Assembly: GCA_001797665.1 (NCBI GenBank) | Contig: MGQA01000071.1 | Span: forward strand, 1-35,740 | From: Deltaproteobacteria bacterium GWF2_42_12 | GTDB taxonomy: Bacteria; Desulfobacterota; GWC2-55-46; UBA9637 | Direction: 5' to 3' | DNA: 35,740 nucleotides | Shown: in pieces, positions 1 to 7,712 of the stretch | Layout of the letters: every line of letters begins with the position of its first letter | Position numbering within the stretch: position 1 is the stretch's first letter | Made by a program: the position numbers and the translations under genes | The notes under the pieces: generated by a model | Told to the model about the DNA's origin: nothing | Database searches by the model: none | Seen by the model: the letters and a program-made list of their open reading frames with translations, nothing else

Positions 1-43
1 ACTGGTTAGTATGCATAAGTGTAGGGGTTTATACCAGTGTTTA

Positions 44-58
44 TCCGCCATAGGCGGA
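44..58. repeat. short GC-rich palindrome TCCGCC-ATA-GGCGGA
   Basis: A perfect 6-bp inverted repeat with a 3-nt loop lies upstream of rplI. Variants of the same palindrome recur inside repeat elements near 6929, 7631 and 31106. A further inverted pair, ACTGGT at 1-6 and ACCAGT at 33-38, frames the same stretch. I see no gene in 1-148; it may be the end of an upstream transcription unit. Confidence 0.5.
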
Positions 59-148
59 GGACTTTCTGGTGTGGTGGTAAATTAAACATCTAATACTTAT
101 TCATTGACTATCAGGAAGATTAGGTTTTATATTAACGGAGGATTTTTT

Positions 149-592
149 ATGGAAATTATATTAAAGAAAGAGATGCCGTCACTGGGCAAGATAGGAAGTA
201 CTGTTAAGGTTGCAGAAGGCTATGCCAGGAACTATCTCATACCAAGAGGAGTTGGTATTGAGGCAACGCCTAAGAATCTTAAGTTATTGGAAAGAGAAAT
301 AAAAATATGGGAGAAAAAAGCTCAGCAATCAAAAGATGAGGCTATCAAATTAGCAGCTGAAATAGAAAAGCTTAATTTAAGTTTTGCCAGGAAAACAGGT
401 GAAGAAGATAAACTCTTTGGCTCTGTTACCACCATAGATATTGCTGAAAGTATTAAAGAAGCAGGTTTTCACATAGACCGCAAACAGATTCATTTAGAAG
501 AACCGCTTAAGACCCTGGGAGATTTTACAGTACCTGTTAAACTTCATCCAGATGTCGCAGCAAACCTTAAGGTCACAGTTGTAAAGGAATAA
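149..592 (+). CDS. rplI: 50S ribosomal protein L9
   Basis: Large-subunit ribosomal protein that binds 23S rRNA through its N-terminal domain. The first 40 residues carry the L9 signature (MPSLGKIG followed by GYARNYLIPRG), then the long charged linker helix and a C-terminal domain ending in KVTVVKE. The ORF track starts at 104, but the start at 149 is preferred: GGAGGA lies 6 nt upstream and the resulting 147 residues are the normal length of the family. dnaB follows on the same strand, a common bacterial neighbourhood. The family assignment is essentially certain. Confidence 0.97.
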   Translation: MEIILKKEMPSLGKIGSTVKVAEGYARNYLIPRGVGIEATPKNLKLLEREIKIWEKKAQQSKDEAIKLAAEIEKLNLSFARKTGEEDKLFGSVTTIDIAESIKEAGFHIDRKQIHLEEPLKTLGDFTVPVKLHPDVAANLKVTVVKE

Positions 593-602
593 AGGCAGAA
601 TT

Positions 603-638
603 GAGGTTAAGGTTAAGGCTGAGGCTAAGACTAAATCT
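603..638 (+). repeat. degenerate hexamer tandem repeat
   Basis: Six successive 6-nt units of the form (G/A)AGG(C/T)T and close variants fill the gap between rplI and dnaB. The array is intergenic and lies just before the dnaB ribosome-binding site. Function unknown. Confidence 0.55.
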
Positions 639-674
639 CTTTTGCCTCAACCTCGTTTTCAAGAGGCATTCCCT

Positions 675-2096
675 ATGGCAATTTCACCGCAAGAGTTGTC
701 CCTTCATAAATTACCTCCCCAAAACATCGATGCTGAGCAGGCTATCATAGGCGGCATACTTATTGAAAACGACGCTATTGATAAAATTGTCGGCATCTTG
801 GATCAAAATGGAGAAGACTTTTACAGGGATGCCCATAGAAAAATATACAAGGCAATGCTCTCCCTTTCAAACCAAAATGAACCGATTGATTTAGTCACCC
901 TTTCTTCGACACTACGAAGCGGAGGTGTTCTTGAATCTGTTGGCGGAAGCTCGTATTTGGCTGCGCTTGTAGAGTCAACGCCAACAGCTGCAAATATTAT
1001 TTACTACGCAAACCTCGTCAGGGAAAAATCCCTTTTACGCAGACTTATAAATTCTTCCACAGAGGTGGTAACGAGATGTTATGCGGGGGGAGAGAAAATA
1101 GAAAACCTTTTAGACGACGCTGAAAAAATAATATTTGAGGTGGCGCAGGATAAAACAAAGCGCTCTGTCTATCATATAAAGGACTTGATTAAACACACCT
1201 TTGAGGCCATTGAAGAGCTCTCAACGCGCGAAGGGCATCTCACAGGCGTCACAACAGGCTTCAACAGGCTTGATGACCTTACCGCAGGCCTACAACCCTC
1301 AGACCTCATTGTTATTGCCGGTAGGCCGAGCATGGGTAAGACAGCATTAGCGCTTAATATTGCACAGAATTCTGCAGAGGCAGGGTTTCCTGTAGCCATC
1401 TTTTCATTGGAGATGAGTAAAGAACAACTTGCGCAGAGACTTCTTGCCTCAAGGGCTAAGGTTGATTTGCACCGCATAAGAAGTGGTAAGTTGAAGAATG
1501 AAGATTGGCCAAAGCTTACTACAGCGCTTGGTATCCTCTATGAATCTCCAATCTTTATAGATGATACAGCTGCTCAATCTATACTTGAAATAAAGGCAAA
1601 AGCCAGAAGACTAACAAAACAACATAATATTAAGCTTATTATTGTAGACTACCTACAGCTCGTTAAAGGTAGACATGATGCGGATAATAGAGAGCAGGAA
1701 ATCTCAGACATCTCACGCTCACTTAAGGCCATGGCAAAAGAATTCAATGTGCCTGTTATTGCCCTTGCCCAGCTTTCGAGAATGCCTGAGAGAAGAGAGG
1801 AGAAACGGCCTCAACTTGCTGACCTTCGAGAGTCCGGGGCTATTGAACAAGATGCTGATGTGGTCGCATTTGTTTTTCGTGAAGTGGTTTATACCGCCTG
1901 TAAGTGCCCTGAGGAAGATAAAGCGAATAAGCGCTGTGCTTGCGACAGGAGTAAAATCGCAAAGGATGCTGAGATTATTGTAGCAAAACAGCGCAACGGC
2001 CCTACTGGTCCCATTAAACTTACATTCTTAGATGAGTATACAAGCTTCGAAAATCAAGCTCAGGGACATTATAGCGCATCTGGCTGGGTTGAATAA
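675..2096 (+). CDS. dnaB: replicative DNA helicase DnaB
   Basis: Hexameric ATP-dependent helicase that unwinds DNA at the replication fork. The N-terminal domain (about residues 1-110, with the QNIDAEQAIIGG motif) is followed by the RecA-like ATPase: Walker A GRPSMGKT near residue 215, Walker B LIIVDYLQL near 320, and the KQRNGPTG motif near the C terminus. The ATG at 675 is chosen over the TTG at 642 because AAGAGG lies 8 nt upstream. This gives 473 residues, a usual size, and starts close to the conserved N-terminal domain. An oddity is a stretch near residues 407-427 with four cysteines arranged CxC-x9-CxC, just before the EIIVAKQRNG strand, where typical DnaB proteins have a short linker without cysteines. 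No intein is apparent. Confidence 0.96.
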   Translation: MAISPQELSLHKLPPQNIDAEQAIIGGILIENDAIDKIVGILDQNGEDFYRDAHRKIYKAMLSLSNQNEPIDLVTLSSTLRSGGVLESVGGSSYLAALVESTPTAANIIYYANLVREKSLLRRLINSSTEVVTRCYAGGEKIENLLDDAEKIIFEVAQDKTKRSVYHIKDLIKHTFEAIEELSTREGHLTGVTTGFNRLDDLTAGLQPSDLIVIAGRPSMGKTALALNIAQNSAEAGFPVAIFSLEMSKEQLAQRLLASRAKVDLHRIRSGKLKNEDWPKLTTALGILYESPIFIDDTAAQSILEIKAKARRLTKQHNIKLIIVDYLQLVKGRHDADNREQEISDISRSLKAMAKEFNVPVIALAQLSRMPERREEKRPQLADLRESGAIEQDADVVAFVFREVVYTACKCPEEDKANKRCACDRSKIAKDAEIIVAKQRNGPTGPIKLTFLDEYTSFENQAQGHYSASGWVE

Positions 2097-2178
2097 AAAT
2101 TTTCTGAACTACTTTCCCAGCGCACAGAAGGCTTTACCGCACCCCAAGGATGAATGTTTGGTTTAGAGTTTTGTTTAA

Positions 2179-2964
2179 TTATTGATGGCCGTATTCTTTA
2201 TGTTCATGGTCGGCACTTTTCATTCCCTTAGGTAAGGCAGGCGCTGGTTCTGGTTTTATTGGCAGAAATATGTTGGCATCCACAGTATGCGGGTTATGAC
2301 ATTCAGTGCACACCCACCACCTCTTTTTACCACCTTTTGTCCATGAGCCTATCCTTTTGCCGTGTATCCCATCTCGCCAGTCACGGTATACCTCACCATG
2401 GCATTTACCGCAAAGCTTTTGTGGCTGATTTAAGCTGATTTCTTCAGCCCGAAAAGATATCAACTTATCGCGGTTCGTCATGCTGTGACAATCTAAACAC
2501 CAGATAGACCCCTTCCCATGCATCAACTGCAATGCGTTAGGCACGATATCCTGGTGAAACTGGATTAATCTCGGTTCTTTATTTTTTGGCACGGGTACGG
2601 TTTTACCATTATGACATGTAGTACAGGGCATAAAAATCTTCAGTTGTTTTTCTCTCGGTGTCACAACAGCTTCTTCATGAGAATAATCAGCTTCAAGGGG
2701 CATATCGCCTAGCGGTATGGTGCCATCATAGGGGTCTCCCCACCACAGGACCCTGGATGTGGTTTGCGAACATATTACATTTGGTAGAGCAGGTTCAATA
2801 TCTCTTCGCTCAACATAACCATAGTCCTCTCTGCTCTCATAGCAATCCTTTACCAGTTCTTCATCCTGCGCAGGCTGCGCATCCTGGGAGTAGCCAATTT
2901 CAGTAATCATTAAAAGCGCTAATAAGGCATAGAAAATATTTCTTGAAAGTTTAATATTTCTCAT
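2179..2964 (-). CDS. periplasmic tetrahaem cytochrome c
   Basis: Secreted electron carrier with four covalent c-type haems. An N-terminal hydrophobic signal segment (about residues 9-25) is followed by CxxCH motifs at residues 114, 156, 185 and 219. The last lies in a CTECHNPH context typical of NapC/NrfH/c3-like multihaem domains. A purine-rich RBS (AGAGG) precedes the ATG at 2964. It is the last gene of a minus-strand set with an NrfD protein and a four-cluster ferredoxin, so it probably exchanges electrons with them on the periplasmic side, as in Cbc4-, Hmc- or Dsr-type NrfD complexes. The partner redox protein or substrate is not visible. Multihaem identity is certain; the role is inferred. 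Confidence 0.9.
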   Translation of the reverse strand: MRNIKLSRNIFYALLALLMITEIGYSQDAQPAQDEELVKDCYESREDYGYVERRDIEPALPNVICSQTTSRVLWWGDPYDGTIPLGDMPLEADYSHEEAVVTPREKQLKIFMPCTTCHNGKTVPVPKNKEPRLIQFHQDIVPNALQLMHGKGSIWCLDCHSMTNRDKLISFRAEEISLNQPQKLCGKCHGEVYRDWRDGIHGKRIGSWTKGGKKRWWVCTECHNPHTVDANIFLPIKPEPAPALPKGMKSADHEHKEYGHQ

Positions 2965-3018
2965 TTTATCCTCTTTTTAGAATACAGGAATTTGCAATAC
3001 ACCAAAAAATTGGAGATA

Positions 3019-4263
3019 TTAATCACTCAAATGCTCATCAGCCCCTTTTCCTACAACGGCTGGATGTTTTACCTCGCCGAGCAGCACCCCAATCCCTCCC
3101 TTGGCCATCAGAGTAAACATCATTAATCCCATAGCCCAGACCCCTAACGAGTTAATTATTTCAGTCAGGTTAGGGGTATATTCTGAAAATTCACCAATAG
3201 GGGTTGGAATAAATCCCGGCAAAACAAACCCAAGCCCCTTTTCAATCCATATCCCGATAAAAACCATGAGGCAGGCTATGCGAAGCTTTTTATAATCTTT
3301 CCTGAAATCCATATTCAAAAGCAATAGAAAGGCTGTTACGTTTAATAACAGTGATGCCCAGAACCATGGGACTAACCGTGACAGGCCATTCTTGCCAATC
3401 ATCAAATATTTTAACGAGTACGAATGCTCAGTGCCATGATAGAGTTCAGTAACTATCTCTGACATGGTTAAAAACAGCGCTATGCCAAGACACCATACAA
3501 CTACCTTTGCGAGCAGTGCAATGGCTTCATCTGCAATATTTAAAGTGGTGTTATTTTTTATTATAAGGAAGGCAACTATTATAAAGGCAGGACCAGCTGC
3601 AAAGGCTGTTGATATAAATTTTATTGGTATCATGGTATGAAACCACATAGGCCTTGAAGGCATGGTATTCATCAAAAAGGCTGTTACTGTATGAATGCTT
3701 AATGCCCAGACAATAGATATATAAATGAAGGTCATATAAAACCTTTCATTAAGCGGCTGTCCGGTGTATTTTTTGTATAGATAATAAAATGCGCACATCA
3801 GATTAAGGCCAAGATAGCCGTTCAATACGACTGTATCCCACTGCAACATTGAACCAGGAAAATTAAAGATGCCAATAACCGGGAACATATGCCAAGCCCT
3901 ATCAGGTCTGCCCATATGCAGGAAAATAAACAAAAAAACCATTATAACCGCAGTTATCGCCAGCATCTCTCCTAATATAACAACACTTTTCAAATGTTTA
4001 TGCTGGTAAATGTATGATGGGAAAACAACAGTTACAGCAGCCGCAGCCACGCCAACCAAAAATATAAAATTAGACTCATATAATCCCCACGATACCTGAT
4101 CTGTCATAGCAGTTACAATCAGGCCTTTGGTAAATTGTTCATAGATACCAAACATTGCCAGAAAAGCTAAAAAACATAAAAACAACATCCAAGTATAAAA
4201 CTTAATTCCGCCTTTCAGGGCATAAAAGGTAAAATCAATGGCAAATTGTATTTTTGTCCGCAC
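3019..4263 (-). CDS. NrfD-family quinone-interacting membrane protein
   Basis: Polytopic membrane subunit of the NrfD/PsrC family, which binds quinones and has no cofactor of its own. Multiple hydrophobic helices are evident, with the family-like segments GLYESNFIFLVGVAAAAV and HMGRPDRAWH. The track start at 4314 would be a TTG overlapping the upstream gene. A GTG at 4263 is preferred because AAGGAG lies 6-7 nt before it and the protein then begins MRTKIQFAIDF, giving 414 residues. It sits between the ferredoxin gene and the tetrahaem gene, giving the classic order Fe-S, NrfD, multihaem. The likely role is electron transfer between (mena)quinone and periplasmic redox proteins; direction unknown. 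Confidence 0.9.
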   Translation of the reverse strand: MRTKIQFAIDFTFYALKGGIKFYTWMLFLCFLAFLAMFGIYEQFTKGLIVTAMTDQVSWGLYESNFIFLVGVAAAAVTVVFPSYIYQHKHLKSVVILGEMLAITAVIMVFLFIFLHMGRPDRAWHMFPVIGIFNFPGSMLQWDTVVLNGYLGLNLMCAFYYLYKKYTGQPLNERFYMTFIYISIVWALSIHTVTAFLMNTMPSRPMWFHTMIPIKFISTAFAAGPAFIIVAFLIIKNNTTLNIADEAIALLAKVVVWCLGIALFLTMSEIVTELYHGTEHSYSLKYLMIGKNGLSRLVPWFWASLLLNVTAFLLLLNMDFRKDYKKLRIACLMVFIGIWIEKGLGFVLPGFIPTPIGEFSEYTPNLTEIINSLGVWAMGLMMFTLMAKGGIGVLLGEVKHPAVVGKGADEHLSD

Positions 4264-4306
4264 AGCAGTTCTCCTTAATCCGAAAAATGCAATAGCATTT
4301 TCCGGG

Positions 4307-5338
4307 TTAATCAATGAAATAGAAAAATTTTGGGTATGTATTCAGCTCAGCCTTTAATCTAAAAACCCCTTTTCTTGCCAAGATCTTTCTGACTTCGCTA
4401 TCAGGGTCCAAGAGGTTGCCAAATTTCCTTGCCCCTACTGGACATGCCTCAACACATGCCGGATATCTGCCATTTCTGACCCTCTGTAAACAAAAAGTGC
4501 ATTTTTCAGTAGCTCCATTCATCCGAGGTCTGTTTCCCAGGTAGTGAGTTTTCGGGTTCATCTCCTCGGCAGGGAGATTGGGTTCACCCCAGTTGGAACG
4601 TCTTGCCCAGTAAGGGCATGCACTTATACACATCCTGCAGCCTATACACCAGTTGTAGTCTATGACAACGATGCCATCCGGCTCTCTGTAGGTTGACCTG
4701 ACTGGACATACTTTTACGCATGGGGGTTTTTCACATTGCATACACTGAATGGGAAAGTAGAAATAATCCTTTTCAGGCACCGTCTCAGGCTGGTAATAAT
4801 GCTCTCCTTCCAAGGTTACCCCTGCATTTTCATATGCGTTGCCGCCAACCTCTATTCCATAATCCTTTGGATAGCCCTTATCCATATTCGCGGCTAGGAA
4901 CTCGCCTTTTTCCATTTTTATTACCCGTATCCACTGAAGCTCAGGGTTATAGCGGGACTGATTGTTTTCCTTGACGCAGGCATGCACACATGTTCTGCAG
5001 CCGATGCATTTCTTTATATTCAAGGCGTATCCAAACAATACATCCTTCATAGCAGGCGAGCCATCAACGGTCACCTTCTTACCAAATTCCTGTGAATGCC
5101 TCTCTTCCAATCGCGCAATGGCATCCTTTTGTTCTTCGTTTGTCATTAACCGATAGCTTTTCTGAAACCATTCTGCCCACGTAACCCTTGCCTCTGCCTC
5201 CTGAGAGCCTGTTAAAAGAGTAGCAGCGCCTGTAAGCGCGGCCACGCTTAAACCAGTCTCTTTTAAAAAATCGCGCCGGTTCGTACCGTTGTCTTTTTCT
5301 CCAGGCTGATCGGGTATTTTTGAATTTGTATCTGCCAC
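4307..5338 (-). CDS. twin-arginine-exported ferredoxin with four [4Fe-4S] motifs (NrfC/PsrB/HmcB-like)
   Basis: Electron-transfer subunit predicted to be exported folded: NRRDFLKETGLS near residue 25 is a Tat signal. Sixteen cysteines form four cluster motifs beginning CIGCRTC, CMQCEKPPC, CIGCRMC and CTFC, the arrangement of NrfC/PsrB/DmsB-type subunits. A GTG start at 5338 is preferred over TTG at 5353 because GAGGGGAG lies about 5 nt upstream. Between the Tat signal and the first cluster is a segment containing YRLMTNEEQKDA that resembles the C terminus of the upstream 101-residue Tat protein. It should form a complex with the NrfD protein. No molybdopterin catalytic subunit is encoded next to it. 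Confidence 0.92.
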   Translation of the reverse strand: MADTNSKIPDQPGEKDNGTNRRDFLKETGLSVAALTGAATLLTGSQEAEARVTWAEWFQKSYRLMTNEEQKDAIARLEERHSQEFGKKVTVDGSPAMKDVLFGYALNIKKCIGCRTCVHACVKENNQSRYNPELQWIRVIKMEKGEFLAANMDKGYPKDYGIEVGGNAYENAGVTLEGEHYYQPETVPEKDYFYFPIQCMQCEKPPCVKVCPVRSTYREPDGIVVIDYNWCIGCRMCISACPYWARRSNWGEPNLPAEEMNPKTHYLGNRPRMNGATEKCTFCLQRVRNGRYPACVEACPVGARKFGNLLDPDSEVRKILARKGVFRLKAELNTYPKFFYFID

Positions 5339-5360
5339 GTTTACTCCCCTCAAAAAAAGT

Positions 5361-5666
5361 TTATAGATTATCTTTTTGGTAGTTCTCTACAAAAAACTGC
5401 ACTAGGTCCTCTTTTTCCCTTTTGGTCATGAGTATATACTTTTTTTGGGCCATGGCAATATCGCCAGCAATGACGTCATTCATATTCAACTTCTGAGGAT
5501 TCAGGTCTGGGATGGCCAGGGTTGACACTTTTTTTGCAAGACTGACAGTTGTGGCCATGGCTACACCTGATATCAGGGCCTTCTTTAAAAAGATGCGCCT
5601 CGAAAGGCTGTTCTTTACCTTGCTTGAATCTTTCTTTGTTAGAACCTTTTTATATCTGTCAGCCAT
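5361..5666 (-). CDS. small twin-arginine signal protein, first gene of the NrfD module
   Basis: A 101-residue protein with a Tat-like signal (SRRIFLKKALISGVAMA near residues 22-38) and a short hydrophilic remainder ending in KKYILMTKREKEDL. It has no cysteines in the mature part, so it binds no Fe-S cluster by itself. The start at 5666 replaces the track start at 5723 because GGAGGTG lies 5 nt upstream. The tail resembles the segment of the next protein between its Tat signal and first cluster, so the two look like paralogues of one short module. Function unknown; it may be an assembly or structural subunit of the NrfD complex. Confidence 0.8.
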   Translation of the reverse strand: MADRYKKVLTKKDSSKVKNSLSRRIFLKKALISGVAMATTVSLAKKVSTLAIPDLNPQKLNMNDVIAGDIAMAQKKYILMTKREKEDLVQFFVENYQKDNL

Positions 5667-6223
5667 CGCACACCTCCGATAGGGTAAACTATTAAGAGAA
5701 AACATTTTTAGGAAAGGCTGCACGTTCGTTTATTATGTGTTTCTCAACGCCCTACGAGATTCTGTTCGACCACTTAGCTGCTATACGGATCAAAGGCAAC
5801 ATATTTGTATATTCGTATATGTGTATATGTGAATATATATATCAGCTCACCCGCTTTGTCAAGAAAAATCTTTAAGCAAAGAAAAAAAGTGAAGAACCAC
5901 ACCCGCAGGCGAGGCTTCTTGAATGCAGAGGAAGATAACATTTTAATTTCCATGATAAAAGATTGGTCTTACGACCGCTCGCCTCAATCCTGCCTACAGG
6001 CAGTGCTTACAGTGAACTACGGCAGTTATCTAATATTTTACGAGTAGAAAGAGAACAAATTATGAATAGAATAGCTTACTTCTTATAGTTCACTGAAGTA
6101 ACTTAATCTATAGAGACTTGTGTTTTACCCACGCCTTGACAGGATAAAGAAATGCGGGTTTTTATTCGTCAGCAAAATGATTTTACAGAACTATATTTGC
6201 CATACCTACCTAATAAAAATTTG
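5667..6223. other. 557-nt intergenic region
   Basis: Holds the minus-strand promoter of the Tat/ferredoxin/NrfD/cytochrome operon (5834-5862) and an AT-rich TATA/GTAT-rich tract around 5808-5842. The plus-strand ORFs at 5805 and 6120 have no credible RBS, skewed composition and no recognisable domain, so I treat the rest as non-coding. Confidence 0.5.
5834..5862 (-). promoter_or_regulatory. sigma70-type promoter of the NrfD-module operon
   Basis: Read on the minus strand: TTGACA (5862-5857), a 17-nt spacer, then TATATA (5839-5834). The -35 is perfect and the spacing optimal. The predicted transcript starts near 5827, leaving a leader of about 160 nt before the Tat protein gene at 5666. Confidence 0.6.
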
Positions 6224-6799
6224 TTATTTTTTAATTTTTAAAAGATATGCAACAACGTTAGCAATCTCTGGATTTGAAAGTATCACTTCTTTTGGAAACA
6301 TTACTGTATTATGACGGCCAAATCGTATAACACTTGCCAATTCTCTCTCCCCTAAAGGACTCATATCCAGATCCGGAGCTCCAAAAAGCTTTTTTGCGCC
6401 CCCATCTTTTGCATGGCATCCAGCGCATCTCAATTTGAAAATCTTTTCGCCTTCCCCGGGGCTTGGTTGATAGGAAAATGAACGGACATATTCGGCAACA
6501 TCTCTAATTTCATCGGCATTCAATATATCTGCCCAACCTTTCATTTCTCTGCCGTAGACCCCGTATTTAATCGTTACCAGAAGTTCTTTTGGACTAATAA
6601 AAAGCCTGTTTGTCCTTAAGTCCCTTGCTGGCATTGGTTTTAACGACCTTCCATATTCAGATACACTCCCGTCATTCCCATGACATTTTACACAATACTT
6701 TTCAAATATCTTTTTGCCATTTCCGTTTGCAAAAGCAGCGCTATAAACTCCCAAAACAACAAACAACATGATCGCAATAAAGAATAAGCTCTTTCTCAT
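6224..6799 (-). CDS. dihaem cytochrome c (two class I domains)
   Basis: Exported electron carrier. A hydrophobic signal peptide (about residues 4-24, ending AAFANG) is followed by two class I cytochrome c domains, each with one haem motif: CVKCH near residue 36 and CAGCH near residue 130, with downstream methionines that can serve as axial ligands. AGAGG lies about 8 nt before the ATG. It lies downstream of the alternative complex III operon beside another small cytochrome c, so it is a plausible electron acceptor of that complex or donor to the CuA subunit at 27833-28357. The dihaem call is firm; partners are inferred. Confidence 0.9.
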   Translation of the reverse strand: MRKSLFFIAIMLFVVLGVYSAAFANGNGKKIFEKYCVKCHGNDGSVSEYGRSLKPMPARDLRTNRLFISPKELLVTIKYGVYGREMKGWADILNADEIRDVAEYVRSFSYQPSPGEGEKIFKLRCAGCHAKDGGAKKLFGAPDLDMSPLGERELASVIRFGRHNTVMFPKEVILSNPEIANVVAYLLKIKK

Positions 6800-6848
6800 A
6801 ATTCGCCTCTTTAGAATTAAGATACGGTATTGTTTTTCAAATATCTAA

Positions 6849-6989
6849 CAGGCTGCTGAAAAATGCTATTTTTGTGTCACCCTGAGCGTAGCGAAGGGTC
6901 TCGGGTAGTTGATCATACGAGATTCTTCGTCCGCCTTGGGCGGACTCAGAATGACAATTGCTGTGTTTTTTAACTTTTTCAGTAGCCTG
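6849..6989. repeat. 141-bp element with 15-bp terminal inverted repeats
   Basis: Ends CAGGCTGCTGAAAAA and TTTTTCAGTAGCCTG are inverted repeats with one mismatch. Inside are a second inverted pair (TGTCACCCTGAG and CTCAGAATGACA) and the palindrome GTCCGCC-TTG-GGCGGAC at 6929-6945. It has the look of a small non-autonomous (MITE-like) or REP-type element. The 70-residue ORF at 6837-7049 is a translation of it and is not a gene. Confidence 0.7.
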
Positions 6990-7091
6990 CTCATGATTTA
7001 GCGTCTTGTTTTTAACAAATCTTCGGCTCTGCAAATCCTTTCTTATCAAAAACCTGTATGAACTATCTTCAAGAGGTTCTGCTGAGCAATC

Positions 7092-7424
7092 CTATTTCTG
7101 CAGCTCGCCTTGCAAAAACTTTACAAGTGCATCTACATCGGCATCTGACATCGGGATTTTTGGCATATCTATTGCCATATCTTTATACTTTTTTGCCTTT
7201 CCAGTACGACCTTCAAGGATAACCTTTTTAATATCTCCTACGTCTCCTTTAGTGGTAAACTCATTTCCTTTTAAGGCTGGCGCCATACCTTTCATGCCTT
7301 GACCTTTGGGGCCATGACAGGCTGCACACTTTGTATTATAAAGTGATGTTCCATCTGCTGCTATGGCAGCCTCTGTAACAAAAATGCCACTCATTATAAT
7401 AACTATCCAAGTAAAGTTTTTCAT
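7092..7424 (-). CDS. monohaem class I cytochrome c
   Basis: A 110-residue small soluble cytochrome: cleavable signal peptide (ending EAAIAAD near residue 23), haem motif CAACHGPKGQG near residue 34, and a late methionine (DMPKIPMSDADV) as probable sixth ligand. GGAGG lies 7 nt before the ATG. It has its own well-formed promoter just upstream (7465-7492) and lies at the 3' end of the alternative complex III operon. The likely role is a shuttle between ActA/ActE and a terminal reductase. Confidence 0.92.
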   Translation of the reverse strand: MKNFTWIVIIMSGIFVTEAAIAADGTSLYNTKCAACHGPKGQGMKGMAPALKGNEFTTKGDVGDIKKVILEGRTGKAKKYKDMAIDMPKIPMSDADVDALVKFLQGELQK

Positions 7425-7464
7425 GAGTTGCCCTCCTTTTTCTCAATATTTAATCTGACGATAA

Positions 7465-7492
7465 TCTATACCCGATTTACTACTTTTGTCAA
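7465..7492 (-). promoter_or_regulatory. promoter of the monohaem cytochrome c gene
   Basis: Minus strand: TTGACA (7492-7487), a 16-nt spacer, then TATAGA (7470-7465). A start near 7458 gives a leader of about 34 nt to the ATG at 7424. Confidence 0.6.
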
Positions 7493-7547
7493 GCGCTTTT
7501 TGATACGTATTTTTTTGAATTTGATGGTAGCCAGCGCCACACTTGTA

Positions 7548-7673
7548 AACCCCGTTAGAGAACTTTGTTCTATAACGATTAAACAGATGGCGGCTTTACA
7601 GCGTCATCTTTAAGAAATTTCACAACTGCCGTCCACCTAAGGCGGAGGAGTCGGCGGCATTCTCTAACAGGGT
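7548..7673. repeat. 126-bp element with 14-bp terminal inverted repeats
   Basis: ACCCCGTTAGAGAA at the left end and TTCTCTAACAGGGT at the right end are inverted repeats with one mismatch. An imperfect GTCCACC-TAA-GGCGGAG palindrome (7631-7647) lies inside. It fills the gap between actF and the monohaem cytochrome gene. No coding potential. Confidence 0.6.
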
Positions 7674-7712
7674 AAAGATGTGCTCGTAAATAATTCTCTC
7701 TCTTGATATAGG

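Noticed and set aside
5805-6314. Plus-strand ORFs of 80 and 64 residues
   Set aside because: AT-rich intergenic DNA containing a strong minus-strand promoter; no RBS or recognisable domain.
6837-7049. 70-residue minus-strand ORF
   Set aside because: Lies almost entirely in the inverted-end repeat element; no RBS or domain.
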